Shown here in pieces: positions 20,850-29,802 of a DNA stretch of 64,000 nt. Below the pieces are notes generated by a model that was given only the letters and a program-made list of their open reading frames with translations, was not told where the DNA came from and searched no databases. The translations under genes and the position numbers were made by a program. Within the stretch, counting starts at the first letter, position 1. Every line of letters begins with the position of its first letter. This stretch comes from Sulfuricurvum sp. (lineage in GTDB: Bacteria; Campylobacterota; Campylobacteria; Campylobacterales; Sulfurimonadaceae), in NCBI RefSeq assembly GCF_028710345.1, contig NZ_JAQTUH010000002.1:186001-250000 (forward strand). Direction: 5' to 3'.

Positions 20850-20932
20850 AGACTTTCTCCTTCAATGAATGAATGGGAAATTATAGTCTAAATAGAGATA
20901 TGTACCTGATTATAAAATAATCACTTTGTGTT

Positions 20933-21964
20933 TTAAGGGATGCAATACGCCCCCTCTTTATAAATCACCTCTTCCCCTAAACTAAAGGTTTGGGTGTCGG
21001 CAAATACATCGACGTGATAGAGTCCATCGCGTCGTTTAAATCCCGGTTTGCCGTAGATTCCGTGTTTTGCACCAAGTGAGAGGTGAACACCGCATAACCG
21101 CTCATACGTCCCCGTATCACTCACAACGCGTGTTTTACTAAAGGCTCGGTTGAGTCCAAATCCCAGTTCGCGTACCCAAACGACTCCCCCCTCATCTCTG
21201 CGAATATTTGAGAGGATGAGATCAAACGCCGGGGTGGAATTTTCACACGCGACCACTTGCCCCTCTTCGATAATCATGGTTATCGGGGTTTGAGGATAGT
21301 TGACCTTGTAGGTGACATCTCCAAAACAAAAAATCTTAACCCGTCCATGGAGTGCACGTAAATCTTGAGCTTCAGTAAACACTTCACCCAGTGGAAACTG
21401 CCCACCCATGTTGGGCATATCGGTGTAATCTCCGATATTAACTCGTGCAGGCTCAAAAGGGCAATCGTAGCGTAAAATTTCACCGCCACTGTCGAGAACT
21501 CCATAGGATGCCGCATCGATTTTGGCTTTGAGGGTTCGACCGAGTGGACGGTAGTACGATGCGTCGTATTCGAGTGAATCGACATAAGCGGGTGCTTCCT
21601 CTTCGCTCATACGGCTTAGGTGAGGATGTTCGATTACTTTAAGCTTTTTTTTGAAAAGTTCAACCCGCATCCGAAACGCATCGAGTCGAAAACTGGTCGA
21701 TTGAACCAGTGCTACAAGATCGTAGGGGTGCAATGACTCTAATATACCCCGTACTTCTTGCGGAGAATGGAGATTAAAATCGATCATTTCGGCATTGGGA
21801 AGTGCGCGTTTGTATCCCTCTGCTACCAGTGTAGAGATAAAGCAATCGGTATCGTAGACAACAACAGCTTTATGAGAATCGTTATGGAGAAAAGCAAGTT
21901 CTACAAGTGTCCCTAGATGATGTTGTGTAAGTTCTATTAATGTTTCAGAGGGTGCGTATATCAT
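20933..21964 (-). CDS. M29-type aminopeptidase-like protein
   Basis: 343 residues resembling thermophilic (M29) aminopeptidases and related metalloenzymes: NMGGQFPLGEVFTEA matches the P-x-G-E-V-F-T metal-ligand motif, GFGLNRAF and GVHLSLGAKHGIYG give the central region, and HVDVFADTQT matches the late H-x-D motif. It probably trims peptides or acts on a related substrate using two metal ions. It follows a receiver-like gene by three bases and is likely in the same operon. Confidence 0.75.
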   Translation of the reverse strand: MIYAPSETLIELTQHHLGTLVELAFLHNDSHKAVVVYDTDCFISTLVAEGYKRALPNAEMIDFNLHSPQEVRGILESLHPYDLVALVQSTSFRLDAFRMRVELFKKKLKVIEHPHLSRMSEEEAPAYVDSLEYDASYYRPLGRTLKAKIDAASYGVLDSGGEILRYDCPFEPARVNIGDYTDMPNMGGQFPLGEVFTEAQDLRALHGRVKIFCFGDVTYKVNYPQTPITMIIEEGQVVACENSTPAFDLILSNIRRDEGGVVWVRELGFGLNRAFSKTRVVSDTGTYERLCGVHLSLGAKHGIYGKPGFKRRDGLYHVDVFADTQTFSLGEEVIYKEGAYCIP

Positions 21965-21967
21965 AGG

Positions 21968-22357
21968 TTATTTAGAAGATGCCTTATAATGATCGCAATG
22001 GTAACCTTCGAATCCTTTAATCATTCGGATGATATTATTGATTGACGTTGGATTACTGAGTCTTCGGATGTTATGATTTGCAAGACAATCTTCACATTTA
22101 GGGATAACACATTTAGGTGCATCACTCACCACAAGGATTGATTGCTGTGGATTGATAGAGAGGATGTAATCAATACAGTTTTGGCACGAGGGTGTCGTAT
22201 GGTCGATAATAACCAAAGAGTGGCTTGTAGGGAAAAGAACCGTTTGAATCTCTTGTGAGGTAAAAGCCAGATCTATTGTGCACGCAAGCTCTTCTTCGAT
22301 AAACATTTTACGTGTTTGGACTTGCAAGCTATTATTATCAATCATTAATATTTTCAT
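21968..22357 (-). CDS. Receiver-like protein (atypical response regulator)
   Basis: 129 residues with a CheY-like outline: ILMIDNN at the first strand, LVIIDHTTPS at the phosphorylation-site strand (D in the expected place), SILVVSDA, then a conserved lysine position replaced in an unusual CVIPKCEDC segment. No output domain. The cysteine-rich insertion suggests metal binding or redox control instead of, or on top of, phosphorylation. Confidence 0.65.
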   Translation of the reverse strand: MKILMIDNNSLQVQTRKMFIEEELACTIDLAFTSQEIQTVLFPTSHSLVIIDHTTPSCQNCIDYILSINPQQSILVVSDAPKCVIPKCEDCLANHNIRRLSNPTSINNIIRMIKGFEGYHCDHYKASSK

Positions 22358-22462
22358 AAAATAATTATAAACTATTTGAGATTAAAAGTGAATAATATAA
22401 CGATTTAAAAACATTTTAAAGATAGAATATCTTCTATTAAATCATAGTTAAGGGAGTCTGAC

Positions 22463-22897
22463 ATGTTGTCTGAATTCAAAAAATTTCTTATTACGGGTAA
22501 CGTTGTCGATATGGCAGTCGGTTTTATTTTCGGTGCTGCGTTTGCTACGGTCGTAAAATCGCTTGTGACAAACATTATCATGCCTCCGATCGGATTGATT
22601 ATGGGTGGAGTTGATTTTTCATCTCTTTTTATTGCTCTGGATGGTAAAGAGTATACATCTTTGGCAGATTTGGATAAAGCGGGTGCCCCTGCAATTAAAT
22701 TAGGGGTATTTTTTAACGACACAATTTCGTTTATCATTTTGGGTTTTGTCATGTTTATGATCGTCAAAGCTTACAATAAAATGAAAAAAGAGGATGCTGC
22801 TATCGTGGTTTCACCAACCACAAAAGGGTGCCCTGAATGTGCAATGGATATTCCTCTTGCTGCTAAAGTATGCCCTCATTGCCGATCGGCACAATAA
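22463..22897 (+). CDS. mscL: Large-conductance mechanosensitive channel with zinc ribbon
   Basis: 144 residues. MscL core: FKKFLITGNVVDMAVGFIFGAAF (TM1), the periplasmic loop, and TM2 (ISFIILGFVMFMIVKAYNKM). The channel releases solutes on hypo-osmotic shock. The C-terminal bundle is replaced by a zinc ribbon (CPEC...CPHC) at about residues 122-140. GGGAGT precedes the ATG. The last 35 bases overlap the 3' end of the convergent GGDEF-EAL gene. Confidence 0.93.
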   Translation: MLSEFKKFLITGNVVDMAVGFIFGAAFATVVKSLVTNIIMPPIGLIMGGVDFSSLFIALDGKEYTSLADLDKAGAPAIKLGVFFNDTISFIILGFVMFMIVKAYNKMKKEDAAIVVSPTTKGCPECAMDIPLAAKVCPHCRSAQ

Positions 22898-25800
22898 TAT
22901 TATTATCTTTTCTAAATGCTTCAAATCCTTTTATGTCAAGAGGTTTGGAGTAAAAATAGCCTTGTATCTCATCACACCCTTCTGCTTTAAGATAGTCGAG
23001 CTGACCTATCGTTTCAACCCCTTCGGCAATTGTTTGTAATCCTAATGCTTTTGCCATATTAATAATTGCACTGACAATCGCTTTATCTTCGTGATCGGTA
23101 TTAATATCACGAATAAACGATTGATCAATTTTGAGTTTATATATCTTGAATTTTTTAAGATAATTCAAAGATGAATAGCCGGTTCCAAAATCATCGATTG
23201 ACATACGAACACCGCGCGAATGAAGATCATGGATAATGTTAATCGCATGTTGCGGATCGTGCATTGCGGTGCTTTCGGTAAGTTCGAGTTCAAGATATTC
23301 CGCAGGGATAGAGATTTCATCCAGTATAGATGAGACCATATCGACGAGATGGATATGTTTAAACTGTACGGCTGAGAGATTTACCGCCATGATAATCGGC
23401 TCTTCTCCTTGATCCATCCATTTTTTTGCTTGTTGCAATGCTGTGCGAAGTACCCACTCTCCGATAGGGATAATAAGACCATTATCTTCTGCAATAGGGA
23501 TAAATTCAGTAGGAGAGATAGCTCCAAGCTGAGGATGATTCCATCTCAATAGTGCTTCTGCCCCAATAATTTTTTCTGTTTTGGCTGAGATTTGAGGCTG
23601 ATAATGAAGTGTGAATTGGTTTTCACTGAGTGCATGGTGTAGCGCATTACTGAGTTCCAAATTACGTATGGAATTGCGTTGCATATCTTCGGTAAAAAAA
23701 CAATATCCATTTCGTCCATCTTGTTTTACACGATACATCGCGGTATCAGCATTTTTGTAAAGTGATTCAAAATCCTCTCCATCGTTAGGATAGAGGGCAA
23801 TACCGATAGAGGTTGTAAGAGAGAGTTCATGGGAATTGATATAGAAAGGATTTTTCATAATATCAAGAAGTTTTTTAGCTACTCGTTCAGCTCCATACAT
23901 CTCTATTTTAGGGAGAAGAATGATAAATTCATCTCCTCCCAGTCTTGAAACCATATCCTCTTCACGTAAAACGGATTTCAATCTGGATGCGGATTCAATC
24001 AGCAAAAGATCTCCAATATGATGACCCAGTGTATCGTTGATATCTTTAAAATGATCGATATCTAAAAATATAACGGTAAAGCTGGTTTCATGGCGTTTAG
24101 CGAGGCTCAGAATAGATAGGAGATAGTCATTAAGATAATTGCGATTTGGTAATCCTGTTAAAGTATCAAATGATGCCAAATAACTGATACGTTCTTCGTT
24201 GTGTTTACGCTCAGTAGTATCTCGGGTAATACCGAGTAGCATCGTGACATTTCCTTCTGAATCACGTAATGGTGTTGCATGGGTTTCGAGCCAGCGTCGG
24301 GTTCCTTTGAGCCCTTGTATTTCGAATTCTAAAATATCATTTTCACCGTTCATTACTTTTTTATGAAGATCAGTAAAGGGTGCACGCCATTGAGGGAGAA
24401 TATAATCAATGAGGGTATGGCGTTGTGCTTCCTCTAAACTATCAGCTTCTAGCATTGCTAGTCCTGCTGGATTCATCTCTATAAGTTGTCCATTTGCATT
24501 AACGAGTTTTACACATTCAGGTTCATTCTCAATAATGCTTGAGAGATGTTCTTGGCTTTTTCGTAAAGCCACTTCCATCTTTTTGCGCTCAAAATTATGC
24601 TCATAGCTCTCCAATGCATAGCTAATATCCATTGCCATCTCTTCGAGGAGTTTTTGAGCTGCTTCATCAAATGCATTTACCTCTTGTGCGTATAGGGTGA
24701 ATACTCCAACAACATTGCCGTTACGTCGAAGTGGAAGGGCAGCTGATGCACCCCAGCCGTATCGTTTTCCCCTCTCATGCCACTGTTCGGTTATCGGTGA
24801 ATGTAGAAAATCTTGGCACCAAAACGGTTTATTTTGTAGAAAAGCACTTCCTGTAGGTCCATGTGAGCTTGGATCATTTGGATCGGTTGAAATGATAAGA
24901 TCGTTCAGATAATCAGTTCCGTCTCCGTAATAATTAACCGCTCTGAGGCTCTGAGATGCCTCATCGATCATCCCAATCCACGCCATTTTCATCCCTCCGA
25001 ATTGGATTGCGTCACGACATATGATTGGAAAGAGCTCTTCTTGACTACTGGCACGGACGATGGCTTGATTACATTGACTTAGAGCTGCATAGAGATTTTT
25101 TAACCGTTCATTGTTAAAGATAAGCTCTTTGAGGGTGGATTGTGTTTGCGCGAGCCAATCAATGAGACTCTCTTTTTTTGTTGAATCAACTACGATAGGA
25201 ATAGAAAAGTCTCCTTGCCCGATTCGTCTAATATGACCATGTAAATCGTCGACTGTTCCTCCTAGTATTGTTTGTAATGTTTGACCAAGACGCCATAACA
25301 TAAAGATGAGATACAGACCTATAAAAATCAGCATAAAACGCATATACAGTGCTCTTTTCTCAGCAGTATGAACGGCATTGTTGGTCCGATTTTCCATCAT
25401 AATATAAAACTGTTCAATAGGTTTCATGATAGATGCTTTTGCATTGTGATAGTGCTCATCATGTAAAATTTTGAGTGCTTTGTTCTGTTGTATGTTTTTA
25501 TCTATAAGAGTGCTATTGGATTCGATCATTTTCATAGCAGTAAATTCAGTGTGTGTTAGATCATCAGAATTCTTTTTAGCTTCAGAGAGTTTGCTAAATT
25601 CATTAGGAGTGAAATGTGCTAGCTTCATCATCTCGATTAGTGGAATAGATTGGTTACTGTAGGGAGTTGGGCGAATATTGTCTAATCCTACTAAATCCCA
25701 GTAAATACTTTGATAATTTATAGGTCGAAGTTTTCTCCCATCTCGGATATCGAGTATCTCTTGATAATGATTTTTATAAATAGGATTTCCGGTTGCTATA

Positions 25801-26000
25801 TAGGTCCGAACCATACGGGTGAGATCATCAGAGGAGTGACGCAATTCATCGGCTAATATGAATGACATTAGTCGTACTTCATTCTCACGATCAATCTGTT
25901 TTTCTGAATAAACATATATATTAAACGTGATGATAAAAAGAATTAATACAAAAACGCTATACCATAGCTGTCGAACGAAAGAGGTACGTTTTTGTTGCAT
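22863..26000 (-). CDS. Membrane GGDEF-EAL protein with GAF and PAS domains
   Basis: 1045 residues. TM1 at about 12-28, an extracytoplasmic helical sensor, TM2 at about 218-240 and a HAMP-like linker; then GAF (FLHSPITEQWHERG), PAS (LSSIIENEPECVKLVNANG) with its PAC segment, GGDEF at 688-692 with an intact RLGGDEF active site, and EAL at about 815 (EALLRW) with DDFGTGYSS and KIDQSFI. It may make and/or degrade cyclic di-GMP in response to external and internal signals; which activity dominates cannot be told. Confidence 0.93.
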   Translation of the reverse strand: MQQKRTSFVRQLWYSVFVLILFIITFNIYVYSEKQIDRENEVRLMSFILADELRHSSDDLTRMVRTYIATGNPIYKNHYQEILDIRDGRKLRPINYQSIYWDLVGLDNIRPTPYSNQSIPLIEMMKLAHFTPNEFSKLSEAKKNSDDLTHTEFTAMKMIESNSTLIDKNIQQNKALKILHDEHYHNAKASIMKPIEQFYIMMENRTNNAVHTAEKRALYMRFMLIFIGLYLIFMLWRLGQTLQTILGGTVDDLHGHIRRIGQGDFSIPIVVDSTKKESLIDWLAQTQSTLKELIFNNERLKNLYAALSQCNQAIVRASSQEELFPIICRDAIQFGGMKMAWIGMIDEASQSLRAVNYYGDGTDYLNDLIISTDPNDPSSHGPTGSAFLQNKPFWCQDFLHSPITEQWHERGKRYGWGASAALPLRRNGNVVGVFTLYAQEVNAFDEAAQKLLEEMAMDISYALESYEHNFERKKMEVALRKSQEHLSSIIENEPECVKLVNANGQLIEMNPAGLAMLEADSLEEAQRHTLIDYILPQWRAPFTDLHKKVMNGENDILEFEIQGLKGTRRWLETHATPLRDSEGNVTMLLGITRDTTERKHNEERISYLASFDTLTGLPNRNYLNDYLLSILSLAKRHETSFTVIFLDIDHFKDINDTLGHHIGDLLLIESASRLKSVLREEDMVSRLGGDEFIILLPKIEMYGAERVAKKLLDIMKNPFYINSHELSLTTSIGIALYPNDGEDFESLYKNADTAMYRVKQDGRNGYCFFTEDMQRNSIRNLELSNALHHALSENQFTLHYQPQISAKTEKIIGAEALLRWNHPQLGAISPTEFIPIAEDNGLIIPIGEWVLRTALQQAKKWMDQGEEPIIMAVNLSAVQFKHIHLVDMVSSILDEISIPAEYLELELTESTAMHDPQHAINIIHDLHSRGVRMSIDDFGTGYSSLNYLKKFKIYKLKIDQSFIRDINTDHEDKAIVSAIINMAKALGLQTIAEGVETIGQLDYLKAEGCDEIQGYFYSKPLDIKGFEAFRKDNNIIVPIGNEGIL

Positions 26001-26074
26001 TATTAGCTATTCCTAAAAGTTATATTTCTTTAATACTGATAATAGCACAATTGATACGTAATAGAACTGATGGA

Positions 26075-26638
26075 TTACGCCGTAGTATCTAGGAGACTAC
26101 CACCTAAAGAACTAATTTTTTCATCAATTTTTGCTAATGTTTTAGTGAGCGTATCATAGGAGATATCGGGGAGTTTTCCGCCCCACATTTTTTCCGCTTG
26201 ATTAAAGCCACTGATGATTCCCTCACGGCCTGCTTTTAATGTGTCCAGATTGTCTCCGCCGCCGTTTAGGACAAAATCTGCTAGGCGATTTGAGGTTTGG
26301 GTAACGCCGAAAAATCCCTCTTCACTTACGAGCTGTTTAGCTTCAGCAAGGTTCATATCGGTAATCGCTTTACCGGTATAACCGATGGACTGGAAATCAA
26401 TCGATTTTAATAAGTCCGTGACTTTGGTAATATCAAACGGAGCACTTTGGGCTTGGAGATTAGTGGAAGAGTAGTTTTCAATTTTGAGAGAGTATTCGAC
26501 AAGGTATGCTTGAGAGAGGGCTTTACCGGAAATATCTCCATTTTTGATTTTATCATTAAAATCTTGGGTCTCTGTTTGACTCTGCGGTACACCACTTTGG
26601 GTATAAGGGTTGATTGTTGTTCCTGTTCCGATTTGCAT
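26075..26638 (-). CDS. 'Hydrogenase-4 component G'-type protein, unknown
   Basis: 187 residues from the ATG at 26638, which is directly behind AAGGAG; an upstream in-frame start has no such site. The C-terminal part (FFGVTQTSNRLADFVL, KAGREGIISGFNQAEKMWGG) matches a family common in Campylobacterota and often labelled hydrogenase-4 component G. Nothing in it looks like a hydrogenase subunit: no cysteines and no membrane segments. It is soluble, glycine/serine/threonine-rich at the N-terminus, perhaps flagellum- or surface-related. Function unknown. Confidence 0.7.
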   Translation of the reverse strand: MQIGTGTTINPYTQSGVPQSQTETQDFNDKIKNGDISGKALSQAYLVEYSLKIENYSSTNLQAQSAPFDITKVTDLLKSIDFQSIGYTGKAITDMNLAEAKQLVSEEGFFGVTQTSNRLADFVLNGGGDNLDTLKAGREGIISGFNQAEKMWGGKLPDISYDTLTKTLAKIDEKISSLGGSLLDTTA

Positions 26639-26696
26639 AAATACTCCTTCTAACCTCTTTATAGCAGTATCGTCTAAATCCTCTTTTACTGTAATC

Positions 26697-27908
26697 TTAT
26701 TCGTGTCTGAGGGCATCGATAGGATTGAGATGTGCCGCTTTTCGAGCAGGAAAGTAGCCGAAAACTACCCCTACTAGTGTGGAAAATAAAAAGGCGATGA
26801 GGACAATCGAGGTGTTAAAAACCAGTGGCAGATCAAATGCTATACTGATTCCGATACCAAATCCCAGACCGAGTACAACGCCGATAACCCCTCCTAGAGA
26901 GGAGAGGACAATCGCTTCAACCAAAAACTGCAATAATACTTCGTTCTCCAGCGCACCAATGGCGAGGCGAATACCGATTTCTCGTGTCCGCTCTGTCACC
27001 GATACCAACATGATATTCATAATACCGATTCCTCCGACTAGGAGGCTGATGGTAGCAACGGCACCGAGGAGGAGGGTGAGCATTTTGGTGGTCGAGGTGA
27101 GGGTTTGTACCATCTCCCGCATATCTCGAACGCTAAAATCGTTCTCTTCTCCTGTCTTGATACGGCGGCGTTCTTCGAAAAGGGCAGTGAGGGAAGATTT
27201 GACATTTTCGATCACGGCAGGTGAGGAGGCGGAGACGAGAATCATGGAGATATCTTGATTACCGCTCACACGCCGTTGCAAGAGACGCAATGGGACGACG
27301 ATAATGTCATCTTGATCCATCCCGAACATTGAAGCACCTTTGGATTCGAGTAATCCGATTACTTGACACGAAAAAGTCCCTAAACGAACAGATGCCCCCA
27401 GTGGATCTTGATCTCCAAAAAGCTCTTTATGAACTGTTTCTCCGATAATACAGACCGCTTTTCCCCCTTGGAGTTCTGCGGGTGCAAACATCCGACCAGA
27501 AGCAAATACCCAATCTTTGACGGTAAAATAGTCGTTATCGCTTCCATCGATACTGGTGGAGTAGTTTTTGTTCCCGTAAACTGCTTGAACCCCTTTGGAG
27601 CCTATCGGAGCAGCTCCTCGTATATCTGAAATTTCACGGTGGATTGCTTGGAGGTCTTCATGGCTGAAACGTTTCGCGGTAGTATCTTCACTGCGCGGTC
27701 CTTTGCGATCTTGCCCTGGGCGGAGGATCAGCATGTTGGTTCCCAGTTTGGAGATACTGTTGGAAACATAGGCTGTGGTAGCATCGCCGAGCATCACCAT
27801 CGCAATAACTGAAGCAACGCCGATAACAATCCCAAGCGTCGTGAGAATAGAGCGCATGGCACTGCGTCGAATCTCCCGAAGTGCTAAAAGAAAAGCATTC
27901 CAAATCAT
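26697..27908 (-). CDS. MacB-type ABC transporter permease
   Basis: 403 residues: TM1 near the N-terminus (SILTTLGIVIGVASVIAMV), a large periplasmic MacB-core domain (about 50-280), then three TM helices with the FtsX signature around GGIGIMNIMLVSVTERTREI and the closing FGYFPARKAA. In MacB the ATPase and permease are fused; here they are separate genes overlapping as ATGA. It is the third of four genes in an efflux operon reading outer-membrane channel, fusion protein, ATPase, permease. Confidence 0.92.
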   Translation of the reverse strand: MIWNAFLLALREIRRSAMRSILTTLGIVIGVASVIAMVMLGDATTAYVSNSISKLGTNMLILRPGQDRKGPRSEDTTAKRFSHEDLQAIHREISDIRGAAPIGSKGVQAVYGNKNYSTSIDGSDNDYFTVKDWVFASGRMFAPAELQGGKAVCIIGETVHKELFGDQDPLGASVRLGTFSCQVIGLLESKGASMFGMDQDDIIVVPLRLLQRRVSGNQDISMILVSASSPAVIENVKSSLTALFEERRRIKTGEENDFSVRDMREMVQTLTSTTKMLTLLLGAVATISLLVGGIGIMNIMLVSVTERTREIGIRLAIGALENEVLLQFLVEAIVLSSLGGVIGVVLGLGFGIGISIAFDLPLVFNTSIVLIAFLFSTLVGVVFGYFPARKAAHLNPIDALRHE

Positions 27909-28591
27909 AGGTGAGCCTTATCAATCACTCCATCACGAAAGTGGATAGTTCGGGAAGTAAAGGATGCCATATCATCCTCGTGGGTGACCATGATGATGGT
28001 TATCCCTTTGTCACGATTAAACGATTGGAGTAATTCCATCACTTCGACACTTTTGGCACTGTCGAGATTACCGGTCGGCTCATCAGCGACTAGGAGAAGC
28101 GGATCGGTGACAATGGCGCGAGCGATAGCGACCCGTTGTTGCTGTCCACCTGAAAGTTCTGAGGGGGTATGGTCGGCAACATCCTCAAGCCCGACACTTT
28201 TGAGTGCTTCGAGTGCTTTTAATCGGCGAATATCGGCAGGAACTCCCCGATAGAGGAGGGGGAGTTCGACATTTTCGATGGCTGTCGTTTTCCCCAGTAG
28301 ATTGAACCCTTGAAAAACGAATCCGATGTAGTTGCGTCGGAGGAGTGCCCGTTGGTCACGGCTGAGTGTTCCTACATCGACCCCCTCGAAGATATACTCC
28401 CCGCCGCTTGGGATATCCAAACACCCGATGATATTCATAGCCGTCGATTTACCCGATCCGCTGGGACCCATAATGGCGACAAATTCACCGGTATATATCT
28501 CAAAATCAACTCCTCGCAGGGCATACGCGGTTGCCTCTCCCATACCGTAGGATTTGCTGACATTGTGAAATTGGATGAGCGGTTTCATCAT
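27905..28591 (-). CDS. MacB/LolD-type ABC transporter ATPase
   Basis: 228 residues. Walker A GPSGSGKST, signature LSGGQQQR, Walker B LLVADEPTGNLD and the H-loop VTHE are complete. It powers the permease encoded next. Two adjacent ATG codons (28591, 28588) overlap the stop of the fusion-protein gene. Confidence 0.95.
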   Translation of the reverse strand: MMKPLIQFHNVSKSYGMGEATAYALRGVDFEIYTGEFVAIMGPSGSGKSTAMNIIGCLDIPSGGEYIFEGVDVGTLSRDQRALLRRNYIGFVFQGFNLLGKTTAIENVELPLLYRGVPADIRRLKALEALKSVGLEDVADHTPSELSGGQQQRVAIARAIVTDPLLLVADEPTGNLDSAKSVEVMELLQSFNRDKGITIIMVTHEDDMASFTSRTIHFRDGVIDKAHL

Positions 28592-29802
28592 AAGTGCTCT
28601 TCTACACCGATGATGATTTTATCGTTTTGTTGAAGTAATGGGCTTGTAATGGCGGTTGATATCCCATCGCTTTTTCCGGCAATAACGTCGATTTTTTGAG
28701 GTTTATTGTTACGTAAAACCCATACGGATGCTCCAGATTTCTTCTTATCTTGATCTGCTTTTTCGGGTGTTTTTTTATCTTTTGGAGGGGTGAAACGGAG
28801 GGCGGCATTTGAGACGGTGAGGACGTTTGGTAAAACACCGGTGATGATTTGGGCAGTTGCCGTCATTCCAGGACGGAGGCGTAAATCATCATTTGGGACT
28901 TCGACGAGTGCATTGTAGGTCACTACACCATTGACGATTTGAGAGTTGAGACGGAGTTGAGTAATCACACCATAAAACGTTTGGTTGGGATAGGCATCGA
29001 CAGTAAAGGTCACTTTTTGCTTTTCTCGTACCTCTCCGATATCGGCTTCATCGACGCTGACAATCACTTGCATGGTATTTAGGCTCTTAGCCATTTTGAA
29101 CAAGATAGGGGTTTGCATCGCGGCAACTACCGTCTGTCCCGGTTCGATTTTACGCTCCAATACTATCCCATCGATGGGGGAGACGACGATAGCTTTTCGG
29201 AGATTATCTTCATCTGCTTGGAGTTCCGCGTGCGATTGTGCTGATTGTGCGGTAGCGGCATCGAGAGACGCTTTTGCTGAGAGTAGGGCATTGTCTGCCT
29301 CATCGAGCACTTGTTTTGCAGGGTAGTTTCCTCCTGTAGAGGTGTACATTTTATGGACCCTTTCCCATTCGTTGTGAGCATTGGAGAGAGAGGCTTTTGC
29401 CGAGGCAATGTTAGCAGTATATCGTGCGAGTGCCGCTTTGGAACTGGTCACTTTTGAACTCAGTTTGGTGGTATCCAAACGTGCCATCAGCTGACCCGCT
29501 TTGACATGGTCGTTATAATCGACGAGAACATCAGTGATAGTACCTGATACTTCAATCCCCACGTCGATAGTGTTGGTCGGCTCTAAATTCCCTGTTGCCG
29601 ATACGGTAGTGGTGAGTGTTTTAACCTGTGCAGAGGTTGTTTGGTAGCGGATAGTTTGTGTATCGGAGTGAGTTTTCCACCACCATAATGCTAGGGCGAT
29701 AAGTGCTATAACTATGCCGATAAAGAGATACTTTTTTATGCGGGATTGTTTGGGTGTCCCCAGTCCGAGGGTTTGCTCTATGGTGTTTGGGGATGGATTC
29801 AT
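28588..29802 (-). CDS. MacA-like membrane fusion protein (HlyD family)
   Basis: 404 residues. One N-terminal TM helix (YLFIGIVIALIALALWWW), a lipoyl/barrel-sandwich half-motif (TTVSATGNLEPTNTIDVG), a long alpha-hairpin (about 110-215), the second lipoyl half (VVSPIDGIVLERKIEPGQ), and beta-barrel domains. It bridges the inner-membrane MacB-like transporter and the outer-membrane channel. Near the end there is a lysine-rich insert (PPKDKKTPEKADQDKKK) not usual for MacA. Confidence 0.92.
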   Translation of the reverse strand: MNPSPNTIEQTLGLGTPKQSRIKKYLFIGIVIALIALALWWWKTHSDTQTIRYQTTSAQVKTLTTTVSATGNLEPTNTIDVGIEVSGTITDVLVDYNDHVKAGQLMARLDTTKLSSKVTSSKAALARYTANIASAKASLSNAHNEWERVHKMYTSTGGNYPAKQVLDEADNALLSAKASLDAATAQSAQSHAELQADEDNLRKAIVVSPIDGIVLERKIEPGQTVVAAMQTPILFKMAKSLNTMQVIVSVDEADIGEVREKQKVTFTVDAYPNQTFYGVITQLRLNSQIVNGVVTYNALVEVPNDDLRLRPGMTATAQIITGVLPNVLTVSNAALRFTPPKDKKTPEKADQDKKKSGASVWVLRNNKPQKIDVIAGKSDGISTAITSPLLQQNDKIIIGVEEHL

